64,000 nt of DNA from Rhodococcus coprophilus NBRC 100603. GTDB lineage: Bacteria; Actinomycetota; Actinomycetes; Mycobacteriales; Mycobacteriaceae. The notes below the pieces were generated by a model that was given only the letters and a program-made list of their open reading frames with translations, was not told the DNA's origin and did no database searches. Within the stretch, counting starts at the first letter, position 1. Every line of letters begins with the position of its first letter. The position numbers and the translations under genes are program-made. Positions 1-8,604 of the stretch are shown piece by piece. The stretch lies in contig NZ_BDAM01000010.1 of the NCBI RefSeq assembly GCF_001895045.1, positions 369,297-433,296 of the forward strand, given 5' to 3'.

Positions 1-1461
1 TCGGGGGCATTTGAAGTGGGACAACCGTTCCCGGCAGAAGTCGATCATGTCGCGCTCGAGGTCGTCACCGGCCTCCGTGCCCGCCGCGAGGAGCACGAAC
101 GCCTCGACCCGCTCTCCGAAGTCCGTGTCGGGTACGCCCACGACCGCGACGTCGGCGACCGAAGGGTGCAACACGAGAACATTCTCGATCTCCTGCGGAT
201 AGATGTTGACCCCACCCGAAATGATCGTGAACTTGTCGCGGCCGGTGAGGAACAGGACATCGCCGGAGTCCAGGTATCCGAGATCGCCTGTCGTGTACCA
301 GTTCTCTTCGAAGGGATGCCGCGTCTCCGCAGTCTTGGCGGGGTCCTTGTGATACTCGAACGTAAAGTCCGGACGCTCGAAGTACACGGTTCCGATCTCC
401 CCCGCCGGCATCACCTTTCCCTCCGTGTCGCAGATCCGTGCCCGGCCCAGCGTGCCCGGGCCACCGGTCTTACCGACGCATCCCGGCTTGCGCAACCAAT
501 CCTGGGGTGTCACGACCGTGCTGCCGATCGCCTCCGTCGCCGAGTAGTACTCGTAGACGATCTCGCCCCACCACCGCATGAGTTCCTTCTTGACTTCGGG
601 TGGGCACGGCGCGGCGGAGTGGAGCGCGTACTTCATCGACGACAGGTCGTACCGGTTGCGCACCGTCTGGGGAAGCTTCAGCAGACGCACGAAATGGGTG
701 GGCACCCATTGGCTGTGGGTGACGCGGTATCGCTCGATGCACTCGAGACTGCGTTCCGCGTCGAAGCGATCCATGAGAACGACGGTGCCGCCGAGCGCCT
801 GGGTGGACACGCTGTAGCGCAAGGGTGCCGAGTGGTATATCGGCGCAGGCGAGAGGTACACGGTCTGCTCGTCGAAACCGAACCCGCGCACCGTCTTCAA
901 CAGAGGAGGACCGGGCTCGTCGCCGATCTGCGCACCGGTGAGCGGCGGCTTGATGCCTTTGGGCCGTCCAGTGGTACCCGACGAGTACAGCATGTCGCTT
1001 CCACGCGGCTGGTCTGCCGGCGGCTCCGTCGGCAGACCAGCCACCTCGTCCTCGTAGGCGAGGTGGCCCGTTATCGCACCCGAGAAGGCAAGCCGGTGCC
1101 GCACCTTCGGGGTGTGCACGACGATCTCCGTGGCGAGTTGCGCGAGCGGCGCGGAAACGATCAGCACCCGGGCATCACAGTCGTCGACGATGTATCCCGC
1201 CTCCGCCGGCGCCAGGTGGGAGTTGACGAAGGTGATGTAGACACCGGATCTCACTGCACCCCAATACAGTTCGAACACGGTTGCATCGTTGACGGAGAGC
1301 ACCGCGATGTGGTCCCCGGCTCCGACACCGTGGGCGCGCAGCCAGTGGGCGAACCGGATCGACGATTCCTCGAGCCGCCCGTAGGTGATCGTCCGGCCGG
1401 TCGCGACCTCGTGCACGGCGGGCCGATCCGGGTCCGTGGCTGCGTATCGGCCCGGATACAC
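1..1461 (-). CDS. AMP-dependent acyl-CoA synthetase, C-terminus cut by window edge
   Basis: Adenylate-forming enzyme expected to activate a carboxylic acid to its CoA thioester. Reading leftward from a GTG at 1461, the frame is open to base 1 (487 codons), so the C-terminal lid is outside the window. The N-terminal part aligns by eye with the CoA ligase at 38-39.7 kb: both have PGxYA near the start, then a DRPA stretch, an ITY/VTY strand and a GAGDHIAVL-type segment. The GTG lies two bases after the stop of the acyl-CoA dehydrogenase upstream, so the two are co-transcribed. Several unrelated antisense frames of similar length exist here and were rejected. Substrate unknown. Confidence 0.85.
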   Translation of the reverse strand, partial: MYPGRYAATDPDRPAVHEVATGRTITYGRLEESSIRFAHWLRAHGVGAGDHIAVLSVNDATVFELYWGAVRSGVYITFVNSHLAPAEAGYIVDDCDARVLIVSAPLAQLATEIVVHTPKVRHRLAFSGAITGHLAYEDEVAGLPTEPPADQPRGSDMLYSSGTTGRPKGIKPPLTGAQIGDEPGPPLLKTVRGFGFDEQTVYLSPAPIYHSAPLRYSVSTQALGGTVVLMDRFDAERSLECIERYRVTHSQWVPTHFVRLLKLPQTVRNRYDLSSMKYALHSAAPCPPEVKKELMRWWGEIVYEYYSATEAIGSTVVTPQDWLRKPGCVGKTGGPGTLGRARICDTEGKVMPAGEIGTVYFERPDFTFEYHKDPAKTAETRHPFEENWYTTGDLGYLDSGDVLFLTGRDKFTIISGGVNIYPQEIENVLVLHPSVADVAVVGVPDTDFGERVEAFVLLAAGTEAGDDLERDMIDFCRERLSHFKCPR

Positions 1462-1463
1462 GG

Positions 1464-2621
1464 CTACAGCCCCAGGTCTTTCGAAATGATCGTCTTCATG
1501 ACTTCGCTGGTGCCGCCGTAGATTCGGGTCACGCGCGTGTCTGCGTAGAGGCGCGCGATGGGGTATTCGGTGATATACCCGTAGCCACCGTGCAACTGGA
1601 GACATTTGTCGATCACGCGACCGGCGACCTCGGTGCAGAACAGTTTCGCGCGAGCCGCATCGGCAACACTCAGTTCCTTGCGGTCGAGCAGTTCGAGGCA
1701 GCGGTCGACGTAGACGCGGGCCGCCTGGGTCTCTGCGGAACATTCGGCGAGTACGAACTTGGTGTTCTGGAATGCCGCGACCGGTTTGCCGAAAACCTTG
1801 CGGTCCTTGGTGTATGCGATCGCATGCGCGATCGCTGCTTCCGCGAACCCGACCTGGTTGAGCGCGATACTCAAGCGCTCCTGCGGCAGGTTGTGGGTGA
1901 GGTATCCGAATCCGGCGCCCTCCTCACCAAGAAGATTCTCGACCGGCACCTTGACGTCGCTGTACGACAGTTCGGCCGTATCCTGCTGGTGCAGGCCGAT
2001 CTTGTCGAGCTTGCGTCCGACGGAGAACCCTTCGGCGTCGGTGGGGACCGCGATGATGGACAGCCCACCTCGGCGGTTCTCGGGATCGAACGGCGAGGTG
2101 CGGCACACCGTGAGAATCAGATCCGCGGTCACCCCACCCGTGATGAAGGTTTTCGCTCCGTTGACGACGTAATGGGTACCGTCTTCCGAAAGCTTTGCGG
2201 TGGTGGCGATGTTGGCGAGGTCGGAGCCGGTCCCCGGTTCGGTCATCGCGATCGCGGTCATGATCGAACCGTCGGCGAAGCCCGGAAGCCAGCGCCTCTT
2301 CTGTTCCTCGGTGGCGTACTCGAGGAGGTACGGCAGGATCAGGCACGCATGGACGGTGTACGAACCGAAGGACACCCCTGCCCGGGCTACCTCTTCGAAC
2401 ACGATGGTGTTGTAGATGAAACTGGATTCCCCGCCACCGCCGAACTCTTCCGGAACCTGGATGCCCAGGACGCCGAGTTCGCCGAGCCGACGGAAGAATT
2501 CGCGCGGGGGGCGACCGAGTTCGTCCCACTCCTCCCGGTGGGGCACCACTTCCTTCTCGATGAAGTCGCGCAGCATCTTTCGGAACTGCTCGTGCTCTTC
2601 GGTCATGATCGTGCGTTGCAT
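1464..2621 (-). CDS. Acyl-CoA dehydrogenase
   Basis: FAD flavoprotein expected to introduce the alpha,beta double bond into an acyl-CoA and pass electrons to ETF. The 385-residue length is normal for the family. Visible signatures are the FAD/substrate motif MTEPGTGSD in the first half, LHGGYGYI near residue 340, and a C-terminal YGGTSEV whose Glu is the usual catalytic base position. The start at 2621 (MQRTIM) is used, but an in-frame Met five residues later is equally possible. It sits between a crotonase (28 bases upstream) and a CoA ligase (2 bases downstream), a compact fatty- or aryl-acid beta-oxidation operon. Confidence 0.93.
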   Translation of the reverse strand: MQRTIMTEEHEQFRKMLRDFIEKEVVPHREEWDELGRPPREFFRRLGELGVLGIQVPEEFGGGGESSFIYNTIVFEEVARAGVSFGSYTVHACLILPYLLEYATEEQKRRWLPGFADGSIMTAIAMTEPGTGSDLANIATTAKLSEDGTHYVVNGAKTFITGGVTADLILTVCRTSPFDPENRRGGLSIIAVPTDAEGFSVGRKLDKIGLHQQDTAELSYSDVKVPVENLLGEEGAGFGYLTHNLPQERLSIALNQVGFAEAAIAHAIAYTKDRKVFGKPVAAFQNTKFVLAECSAETQAARVYVDRCLELLDRKELSVADAARAKLFCTEVAGRVIDKCLQLHGGYGYITEYPIARLYADTRVTRIYGGTSEVMKTIISKDLGL

Positions 2622-2648
2622 GGATGATCCTTCGGGCTGGGACGAGGC

Positions 2649-3458
2649 TCAGTTGCCCGTGAAGTTGCCGGGACGGCGTTCGAGGAACGCGGAGAGAGCC
2701 TCACGATGATCTTGGGTGTGGTGGGACAGTGCCTGCAAGGAGGCCGACAGTTCGAGCAGTGTGTCGAGGTCGACGCGCTGCCCTTCGCGGAGAAGCTTTT
2801 TCGTCATCCGCAGCGCGTTGGGCGGATTGACCGCCACCCGCTCGGCCAGTGCGCCTGCCGCAGCGAGGAGGTCTTCGGGTTCGACGACCTGGGAGACCAT
2901 GCCCCACTCGAGGGCGGTCGCGGCGTCGACCCGGTCTCCGGTGAAAGCCATCTCCGCGGCCCGGGCAGCGCCGACCGCACGCGGCAGCAGCCACGCACCG
3001 CCGTCGCCGGGGATGATACCGAGTTTGACGAAGCTCTCGGCGAAGAACGCCTTCGTCGAAGCGATTCGCATGTCGCACATCATCGCGAGATCGCATCCGG
3101 CCCCGACGGCGGGGCCGTTGACCGCAGCGATGATCGGTACCTCGCAGTGGTACACGGCCTTGGGCAGTCGCTGGATACCGCGGCGGTAGCCCTCGCGGAG
3201 CGCGTACGGTGCGCCCGCGAACATTCCGGCGCGTTCGTCCATGTCTTTGACGTTGCCGCCGGCGGAGAACGCGGTCCCGGCACCGGTGAGGATCACGACG
3301 CGGGTGTCGATGTCCTTGTTGGCTTCGTCGACCAGACTCACGAGACGCTCGACGACGTCGTCTCCGGAGATCGGGTTACGAGCATCGGGGAGATTGAGCG
3401 TCCACGTGACGACATTTCCGTTGCGCTCGCTGAGTACGACGTCCTGCGCTGTCGTCAT
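2649..3458 (-). CDS. Crotonase-family protein (enoyl-CoA hydratase/isomerase)
   Basis: Crotonase-fold protein of 269 residues. The oxyanion-hole segment FSAGGN and the NGPAVGAGCDLAMMCD block are clear. Compared with classical hydratases, the first catalytic Glu (in GGGCELAM) is Asp here, and the second (in PEI) is replaced in the FVKLGIIPGDGG segment. That pattern, followed by WLLPR, is closer to PaaG-like isomerases than to a standard hydratase. It is the first gene of a leftward three-gene operon with the acyl-CoA dehydrogenase and CoA ligase. A perfect 10-bp palindrome lies 52 bases upstream of its start. Confidence 0.9.
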   Translation of the reverse strand: MTTAQDVVLSERNGNVVTWTLNLPDARNPISGDDVVERLVSLVDEANKDIDTRVVILTGAGTAFSAGGNVKDMDERAGMFAGAPYALREGYRRGIQRLPKAVYHCEVPIIAAVNGPAVGAGCDLAMMCDMRIASTKAFFAESFVKLGIIPGDGGAWLLPRAVGAARAAEMAFTGDRVDAATALEWGMVSQVVEPEDLLAAAGALAERVAVNPPNALRMTKKLLREGQRVDLDTLLELSASLQALSHHTQDHREALSAFLERRPGNFTGN

Positions 3459-3510
3459 GTGGATTGTGGTCCTTCCGTCGCCGATGTGGCTCGAACCAGA
3501 GTTTTGGTCG

Positions 3511-3520
3511 AACGATCGTT
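3511..3520. promoter_or_regulatory. Palindrome upstream of the crotonase/ACAD/ligase operon
   Basis: AACGATCGTT is a perfect 10-bp palindrome in the 109-bp gap between the crotonase start (3458) and the kinase stop (3568). Its position suits an operator for the leftward operon. The regulator is not visible in this window. Confidence 0.35.
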
Positions 3521-3567
3521 AAACTACGGGCGGTGCGGGCGACTGTAAAGACTTGGGCGGCAAAAGG

Positions 3568-5022
3568 TCAGTCGGGAAGACTCATGCCCGATTCGGCAAT
3601 TCGTATGCGCACCTCGTCGGGAAAGACGTTGCGGAACACGAACGGATCGCGCCCGAGAATCCACCCCGGTGCGAGCGCTGTCGCATAGCGCTCGAAATAT
3701 CCCAGCTGCTTTCCGAACAGGACGAGTTCCTCGGGACTGGTGGTGTTCCATTTGCGGCCGAGGGACACGAGAGCACCGATCAGTTCGCTCAGCCGCAACT
3801 CCCCCATGTCCCTGCCGAGCAGCGGCCCGAAGGTCTCGGCCACCTGACGACCCACCTCCACGTCGTCGACATCGAGGTCGGCCGCGACACCGAGCGCCCG
3901 GATACTTCGCGCGGCCTCGGTGAAGTCGCCGTCGAGCAATGCCGCACGGAACAACGAGCGGAGCAGCATCCGCCACTGCTCGGGCAGTTCACCGACGATC
4001 CCGAAATCGAGCAGCGCGACCCGCCCGTCGTCGAGCAGCCACAGGTTTCCGGCGTGCACGTCACCGTGGAACGGGCCGTGGCACAGCACCGCTTCGATCC
4101 AGACCTTCACTCCGCGCCGCACCAGCAAAGCGGTGTCGATCCCGTCCTGCCCCGGAAGCACACGATCGAGCGGACGACCGCTGAGCCGCTCCATGCAGAT
4201 CACGCGCGGACCACACCAGTCCCAGTACACCTCGGGAACGGTCACGAACGCGTTGTCGCCGAAGGCACCGATGTTGCGCCGGAACCGATCCTGCCGGTCC
4301 GCTTCGACCGTGGCGTTGAGCTCGGTCATGGTCGCGTTGTAGAGGTCGCGGATGATCGCGGGAGTGTTGGCGATCCGGAAGAATTCGAACACCTGCAGTA
4401 GCCGGGCACCCATGTAGGCGGCACGCAGGTCGACGAGCATGCGCCGGGCGATTCCGGGGCGCTGCACCTTCACCACGGCGCGGCGTCCGTCGCGCAACAC
4501 GCATCCGTGCACCTGGGCGACAGAGGCCGCCGCGAGCGGAACATCCTCGAACGACGCGAACATCTCGTCGATCCGATGTCCGAGATCCGCTTCGATCACC
4601 GCGCGTGCTTCCGCGGAAGGAAACGTCGGGACGTCGTCGAGCATCCGCAGGCACGCATCCGCCAGGGCCACGGGAAACAATCCGGGCGACGAGGCGATGA
4701 GCTGACCGAGCTTCACGAAGGTGGGGCCGAGATGTTCGAACGCATCGACCGTGCCGTGCGCGGCAGCGAAGACGACGCCGTGGCCGCGGGGGCGCACCAG
4801 CCACCGCAGCACCGCCCACAACACGAATGTCACGAGAACCACGCCCACCACCACCGCGCGTCCGAGTTCGGCAAGCCCGAAACGGTCGAGCGGTGGGCTG
4901 TCGACGCGCAACGCGTCGGGTGACGGGCCGCCCGAACACGGTCCGACGGGACCGCGAACCGGTAGCTGCGTCGCCCCGACGTTCTCCTCCGATGCCTGGT
5001 CGCGCAGGGTGTGATCCTGCAC
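3568..5022 (-). CDS. UbiB/AarF/ABC1-family atypical kinase
   Basis: Membrane-anchored protein-kinase-like ATPase of the UbiB/ABC1 family; in bacteria the family is linked to quinone or lipid metabolism. Visible in the 484 residues: a hydrophobic segment around 54-73, the family-defining KxGQ motif (KLGQ, about 104-107), the Ala-rich loop AAASVAQVH (about 154-162), the Lys strand VVKVQRPG, the catalytic-loop HGDVHAGN (about 319-326) and a metal-binding DFG (about 339-341). All key residues are present, so it should be active. It is a single gene, with its stop near the upstream region of the crotonase operon and its start divergent from the sigma factor. Confidence 0.93.
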   Translation of the reverse strand: MQDHTLRDQASEENVGATQLPVRGPVGPCSGGPSPDALRVDSPPLDRFGLAELGRAVVVGVVLVTFVLWAVLRWLVRPRGHGVVFAAAHGTVDAFEHLGPTFVKLGQLIASSPGLFPVALADACLRMLDDVPTFPSAEARAVIEADLGHRIDEMFASFEDVPLAAASVAQVHGCVLRDGRRAVVKVQRPGIARRMLVDLRAAYMGARLLQVFEFFRIANTPAIIRDLYNATMTELNATVEADRQDRFRRNIGAFGDNAFVTVPEVYWDWCGPRVICMERLSGRPLDRVLPGQDGIDTALLVRRGVKVWIEAVLCHGPFHGDVHAGNLWLLDDGRVALLDFGIVGELPEQWRMLLRSLFRAALLDGDFTEAARSIRALGVAADLDVDDVEVGRQVAETFGPLLGRDMGELRLSELIGALVSLGRKWNTTSPEELVLFGKQLGYFERYATALAPGWILGRDPFVFRNVFPDEVRIRIAESGMSLPD

Positions 5023-5156
5023 CGCGTGCCCCCATCTCCCTCACCGACGCGCTCACCACGTCGCGGCTGTGAGCACGGTACCCGTAGAGAACCCCGGGAG
5101 CGAGGGGTCAGAGCAGTCACCGGCCGGCGCGCACGGGTGTTGCCTGTCGGTGGTCG

Positions 5157-5180
5157 CGACTACCCTTTGACGGGTAGTCG
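5157..5180. promoter_or_regulatory. Perfect 9-bp inverted repeat upstream of the sigma factor
   Basis: CGACTACCC-tttgac-GGGTAGTCG, a perfect 9-bp inverted repeat with a 6-nt spacer, ends 31 bases before the sigma-factor ATG. It may be an operator or a leader hairpin. There is no T-run, so a terminator is unlikely. Confidence 0.4.
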
Positions 5181-5211
5181 TTCGGGCCGACGATTCAGGG
5201 GTGGGTGCGGC

Positions 5212-6249
5212 ATGGCAGAACAACTTCTCGACGATCTTTCCGGCGATGCGGGCAGTCAGACCGATTTCATGGGACTGGCGGAGCCCTTCCGTCGCGAGCT
5301 TCTCGCCCATTGCTACCGGATGAGCGGGTCGCTCCACGATGCGGAAGACCTCGTGCAGGAGACCTATCTCCGCGCGTGGCGGGGCTACGACAACTTCGGT
5401 GGCCGCTCGTCACTGCGCACGTGGCTCCATCGCATCGCGACCAATGTCTGCCTGACCGCGCTCGAAGGACGCAAACGCCGTCCTTTGCCTACCGGTCTCG
5501 GCGCACCCAGCTCCGACCCTGCCGACGATCTCGTGATCCGCCATGAGGTCCCGTGGCTCGAACCCATCCCCGGCACCTACACGGACGACGGTCGTTCCGA
5601 CGACCCGTCCGACCCCGCGACGATCGTCGCATCACGCGATTCGATCAGACTGGCGTTCGTCGCGGCGCTACAGCATCTCTCCGCCCGGCAGCGCGCCGTG
5701 CTGCTGCTGCGCGACGTCCTGCAATGGCGCGCGGCCGAGGTCGCAGCAGCCCTCGATACGTCGACGGCAGCCGTGAACAGCCTGCTCCAGCGCGCTCGGG
5801 CGCAGCTCAAGGATGCGCAGGTGACCTCGGACGACGACTTGACCGAACCCGACAGCGCGGAAGCGAAAGCGCTGCTTGAGCGATGGGTCGAAGGTTTCGA
5901 GAAGTACGACATCGACTCGCTCGTCGACATGCTCACGAAGGACGCCATCTGGGAGATGCCGCCTTTCGACGGCTGGTACCAGGGTGCCGACGCCATCGTC
6001 CGGCTCATCAAGCTCAATTGCCCGGCGAAGGAGCCGGGCGACCAGGTCATGGTCCGCACGGTCGCAAACGGTCAGCCTGCATTCGGGCTGTACATGCGTG
6101 GTGAAGACGGACTGCATCGCCCTTTTCAGCTGCAGGTGCTCGACATCGTAGGCGGGAAGGTCGCGCACACCACGGCCTTCTTCGCCGATGACACCGACGC
6201 CCTGTTCGCCCGATTCGGATTGCCGGGGTTCCCGCCGGGCCTTCGCTGA
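5212..6249 (+). CDS. ECF RNA polymerase sigma factor with SnoaL-like C-terminal domain (SigG-like)
   Basis: Alternative sigma factor. Region 2 is visible early in the protein (LAHCYRMSGSLHDAEDLVQETYLRAWRGY, quoted in parts: LAHCYRM and DAEDLVQETYLRAW). Region 4 is about residues 145-200, with LSARQRAVLLLRDVL and a helix-turn-helix ending SLLQRARAQL. The last ~140 residues (LLERWVEGFEKYDIDSLVDM onward) resemble a SnoaL/NTF2-like domain, as in the ECF subfamily that includes mycobacterial SigG. The frame stays open further upstream, but ATG 5212 (MAEQL) is preferred because the upstream stretch is Arg-rich and overlaps the inverted repeat at 5157-5180. No linked anti-sigma gene is seen; such C-terminal domains are thought to regulate activity instead. 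Confidence 0.92.
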   Translation: MAEQLLDDLSGDAGSQTDFMGLAEPFRRELLAHCYRMSGSLHDAEDLVQETYLRAWRGYDNFGGRSSLRTWLHRIATNVCLTALEGRKRRPLPTGLGAPSSDPADDLVIRHEVPWLEPIPGTYTDDGRSDDPSDPATIVASRDSIRLAFVAALQHLSARQRAVLLLRDVLQWRAAEVAAALDTSTAAVNSLLQRARAQLKDAQVTSDDDLTEPDSAEAKALLERWVEGFEKYDIDSLVDMLTKDAIWEMPPFDGWYQGADAIVRLIKLNCPAKEPGDQVMVRTVANGQPAFGLYMRGEDGLHRPFQLQVLDIVGGKVAHTTAFFADDTDALFARFGLPGFPPGLR

Positions 6250-6313
6250 CGGCACGACTCGACACCGGCTACCCGCGAAGCGCGGCGATCGGTGCCCCTG
6301 ATAGAGAAGGGGC

Positions 6314-7243
6314 ATGATCACCGGCGCAGCACCCTTCCCTCTCGACAGGCCCACCTCGTTCACGGGCATAGCCCTGTCGATCGTCGGCGACAACGAGATA
6401 ACGGTCTCCCAGCCCGTCGGCCCACAGTTTCTCGACCACCGTGGACAGACGACGATCGGTTCGGTCGGCGTGCTCACCGATGTGTCGGTGGGCGCAGCTG
6501 TCGCCGTCGCGCGCTTGAAGGCGACCGGTGAACGGCCGCAGACGGTGATGTCCCAGATCACGGTGTCCTCCGCGCACGCGTTCCCCACCGAAGGCTCTGT
6601 GTCGGGACGCGGACGAGGTGTGTACTTCGACGACACCACCGGACTCGCCGAAGCAACGATGTTCGACGACGACGGCAACCCGGTCATGCACCTGACCGGA
6701 CGATCGATCGTGGTGGGCCGCGCGCCGTCCGACGATCTGCGTGCACCGGACACCACTCACCCGTCGGTCACCGACATCGAGCCCGAGGGCTGGGCCGACA
6801 CGGGCGTGCTCGCGGAGCTGGGGGGTCTCGAGATCGTCGAAGAAATCGCGGCGGGGAGGGTACCGCGCGGCCCGCTCGCGGGGCTGCTGGGCATGACCCT
6901 GACCGACGTCCGGCACGGCACCGTGGACGGTGAGATCGTCCCGCTCGCGTGGATGGCGAATCCGATCGCTTCCATCCACGGCGGTGTGCTCATGTCGATG
7001 GCGGAGATCGTGTCCGGTCTGGCCGCGCAGACCCTCACCGGTGTCGGCGGGCGATACCGGATCCTCCAGATCAGCGCCGACTACCTGCGTTCCCCTGCCG
7101 CGCCCGGCCCGGCCGTGCAGCTCACGTCGGAGGTGACGCGTGCCGGTCGCCGCCTCGCCTCGATCGAGACGGTGCTCTCCGGTACGGACGGCACGGTCTA
7201 TCTGCGTGCTCGCGCCAACGCCCAGTTGTTCCCCGGCGTGTAG
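6314..7243 (+). CDS. Double-hotdog PaaI-type thioesterase
   Basis: 309-residue protein with two hotdog-like halves. The second half carries PIASIHGGVLMSMAEI, the HGG..A pattern typical of PaaI-type thioesterases. The first half has a related but degenerate strand-helix pattern (LDHRGQTTIGSVGVL). The likely role is acyl-CoA thioester hydrolysis in the cytosol, and the substrate is unknown. GAGAAGGGGC just before ATG 6314 is a reasonable ribosome binding site. It lies 64 bases after the sigma factor on the same strand and could be co-transcribed with it. Confidence 0.82.
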   Translation: MITGAAPFPLDRPTSFTGIALSIVGDNEITVSQPVGPQFLDHRGQTTIGSVGVLTDVSVGAAVAVARLKATGERPQTVMSQITVSSAHAFPTEGSVSGRGRGVYFDDTTGLAEATMFDDDGNPVMHLTGRSIVVGRAPSDDLRAPDTTHPSVTDIEPEGWADTGVLAELGGLEIVEEIAAGRVPRGPLAGLLGMTLTDVRHGTVDGEIVPLAWMANPIASIHGGVLMSMAEIVSGLAAQTLTGVGGRYRILQISADYLRSPAAPGPAVQLTSEVTRAGRRLASIETVLSGTDGTVYLRARANAQLFPGV

Positions 7244-7281
7244 CGCCCGCGCCACTTCCTCCCAGCTTCTGCACCATCAGA

Positions 7282-8466
7282 TCACGCGGCTCGGCGCGCA
7301 GCGGTCACTGCTGCGGCGCCGAGCCGCGGAAACCGCCCGTCCGAGAGGGTGGTGAACGCGTTGCCCATCCGGTTGGTGACGAATGCGACCGACAACCCCG
7401 TGTCGGGGTCCGCGAAGGCACCGGAGCCACCGAAGCCGTAATGGCCGACGGATCGCAGCGGTTGTTGCCGCAGGGCGATCCACGCCGGGTGGTAACCGAG
7501 TCGCCAATTGGCCCGGATTCCGAGCACGTAGTCGCGACGCCGGGTCTGTACTTCGAGCAATTGGGCAACGGTGTCCTTCTCCAGCAGACGGACGTCGTCG
7601 ATCATTCCTCCGCCTGCGATCGCCGCGTACATCCGAGCGAGCGCGCGGGCGGTGAAGACACCGTTCCAGCCGGGCATCACCGAATCGTGTGCTCGCGGGC
7701 TGCGCATCAACTCGTCGAAACCTTCAGCCATGCCCGCCTCGGCGAGTCCGCGCAGACCCGGCGTCCTGGCCAGCACGGCACCCGCGGTGGCCCAGGGCGC
7801 GGGCAGAAAGTTGACCTTCGGAAACACCCGCGCGATCCGGTGACGCTGGTCCTGGGGAACCCGGTACCAGAACTCGTCGACTCCGAGCGGGCCGGCGATC
7901 TCGGTGCGGACCAGTTCTTCGAACGAGGTGCCCGACGCGCGCGCGGCGATCTCCGCGACAAGGTTTCCGTAGGTCACCGCGTGATAACCGGGGCCGGTCG
8001 TGCGGCGGGGATCGGGGGGCGCTGCGGCGAGCGCGACAGCGACTGCCTCCGAATCGAGCAGGCCGAATCGTCCGGGCACGAGACCGCGTGCCTTGTGCAG
8101 ACCTGCGCGATGGGACATCAATTCGCGCACGGTGATGGTGTCTTTGCCCGCGGCGGCGAACTCCGGCCAGTATTCCGCGACGGGACTGTCGTACTTCACA
8201 AGGCCCCGGTCGGCGAGCCGGTGGACGACCGTGCTGGCGACGCCCTTCCCGGTGGAGAAGGACAGGGCGACGGTATCGCGGTTCCAGCGCCGGTCACGCG
8301 CCGCCCACCCGGCCCAGATGTCGAGAACGCACTCGCCGTCCAGGTAACACGCCAGCGCTCCACCGCCCTGACCAGGTGAGAAGAACATCCGGAAGAACAG
8401 GTCCGCGACCGGCATGAACCGCGGATCGACCACCATCTGCGTGGCCGGTATTTCGTTCTGCGTCAT
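7282..8466 (-). CDS. Serine hydrolase, class C beta-lactamase fold (family VIII esterase-like)
   Basis: 394-residue serine hydrolase. The SxxK nucleophile motif is STGK at 71-74, and the YxN motif is YGN at 166-168. The length and a Gly-rich FGGSGAF segment near residue 350 fit the beta-lactamase/carboxylesterase VIII family. No signal peptide is visible, so a cytosolic esterase is more likely than a secreted beta-lactamase. It converges on the thioesterase gene with only 38 bases between stops. Substrate unknown. Confidence 0.88.
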   Translation of the reverse strand: MTQNEIPATQMVVDPRFMPVADLFFRMFFSPGQGGGALACYLDGECVLDIWAGWAARDRRWNRDTVALSFSTGKGVASTVVHRLADRGLVKYDSPVAEYWPEFAAAGKDTITVRELMSHRAGLHKARGLVPGRFGLLDSEAVAVALAAAPPDPRRTTGPGYHAVTYGNLVAEIAARASGTSFEELVRTEIAGPLGVDEFWYRVPQDQRHRIARVFPKVNFLPAPWATAGAVLARTPGLRGLAEAGMAEGFDELMRSPRAHDSVMPGWNGVFTARALARMYAAIAGGGMIDDVRLLEKDTVAQLLEVQTRRRDYVLGIRANWRLGYHPAWIALRQQPLRSVGHYGFGGSGAFADPDTGLSVAFVTNRMGNAFTTLSDGRFPRLGAAAVTAARRAA

Positions 8467-8604
8467 GCCACCGAGCTCCTAGCGCTACCGTCCCGAACCA
8501 CTGCTCTGCGCACGATGGTAGGAGCCTTACCCCACCGGCGTGGAGGTTCGCCGCGTCCGGGCGGCGCCTGCAACTCCCGCGGAATCGGTGTAAGGATGGA
8601 CCAC

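Noticed and set aside
7282..8466. A beta-lactamase resistance gene
   Set aside because: SxxK and YxN motifs fit, but no signal peptide is visible and esterase relatives are more common; resistance cannot be claimed.
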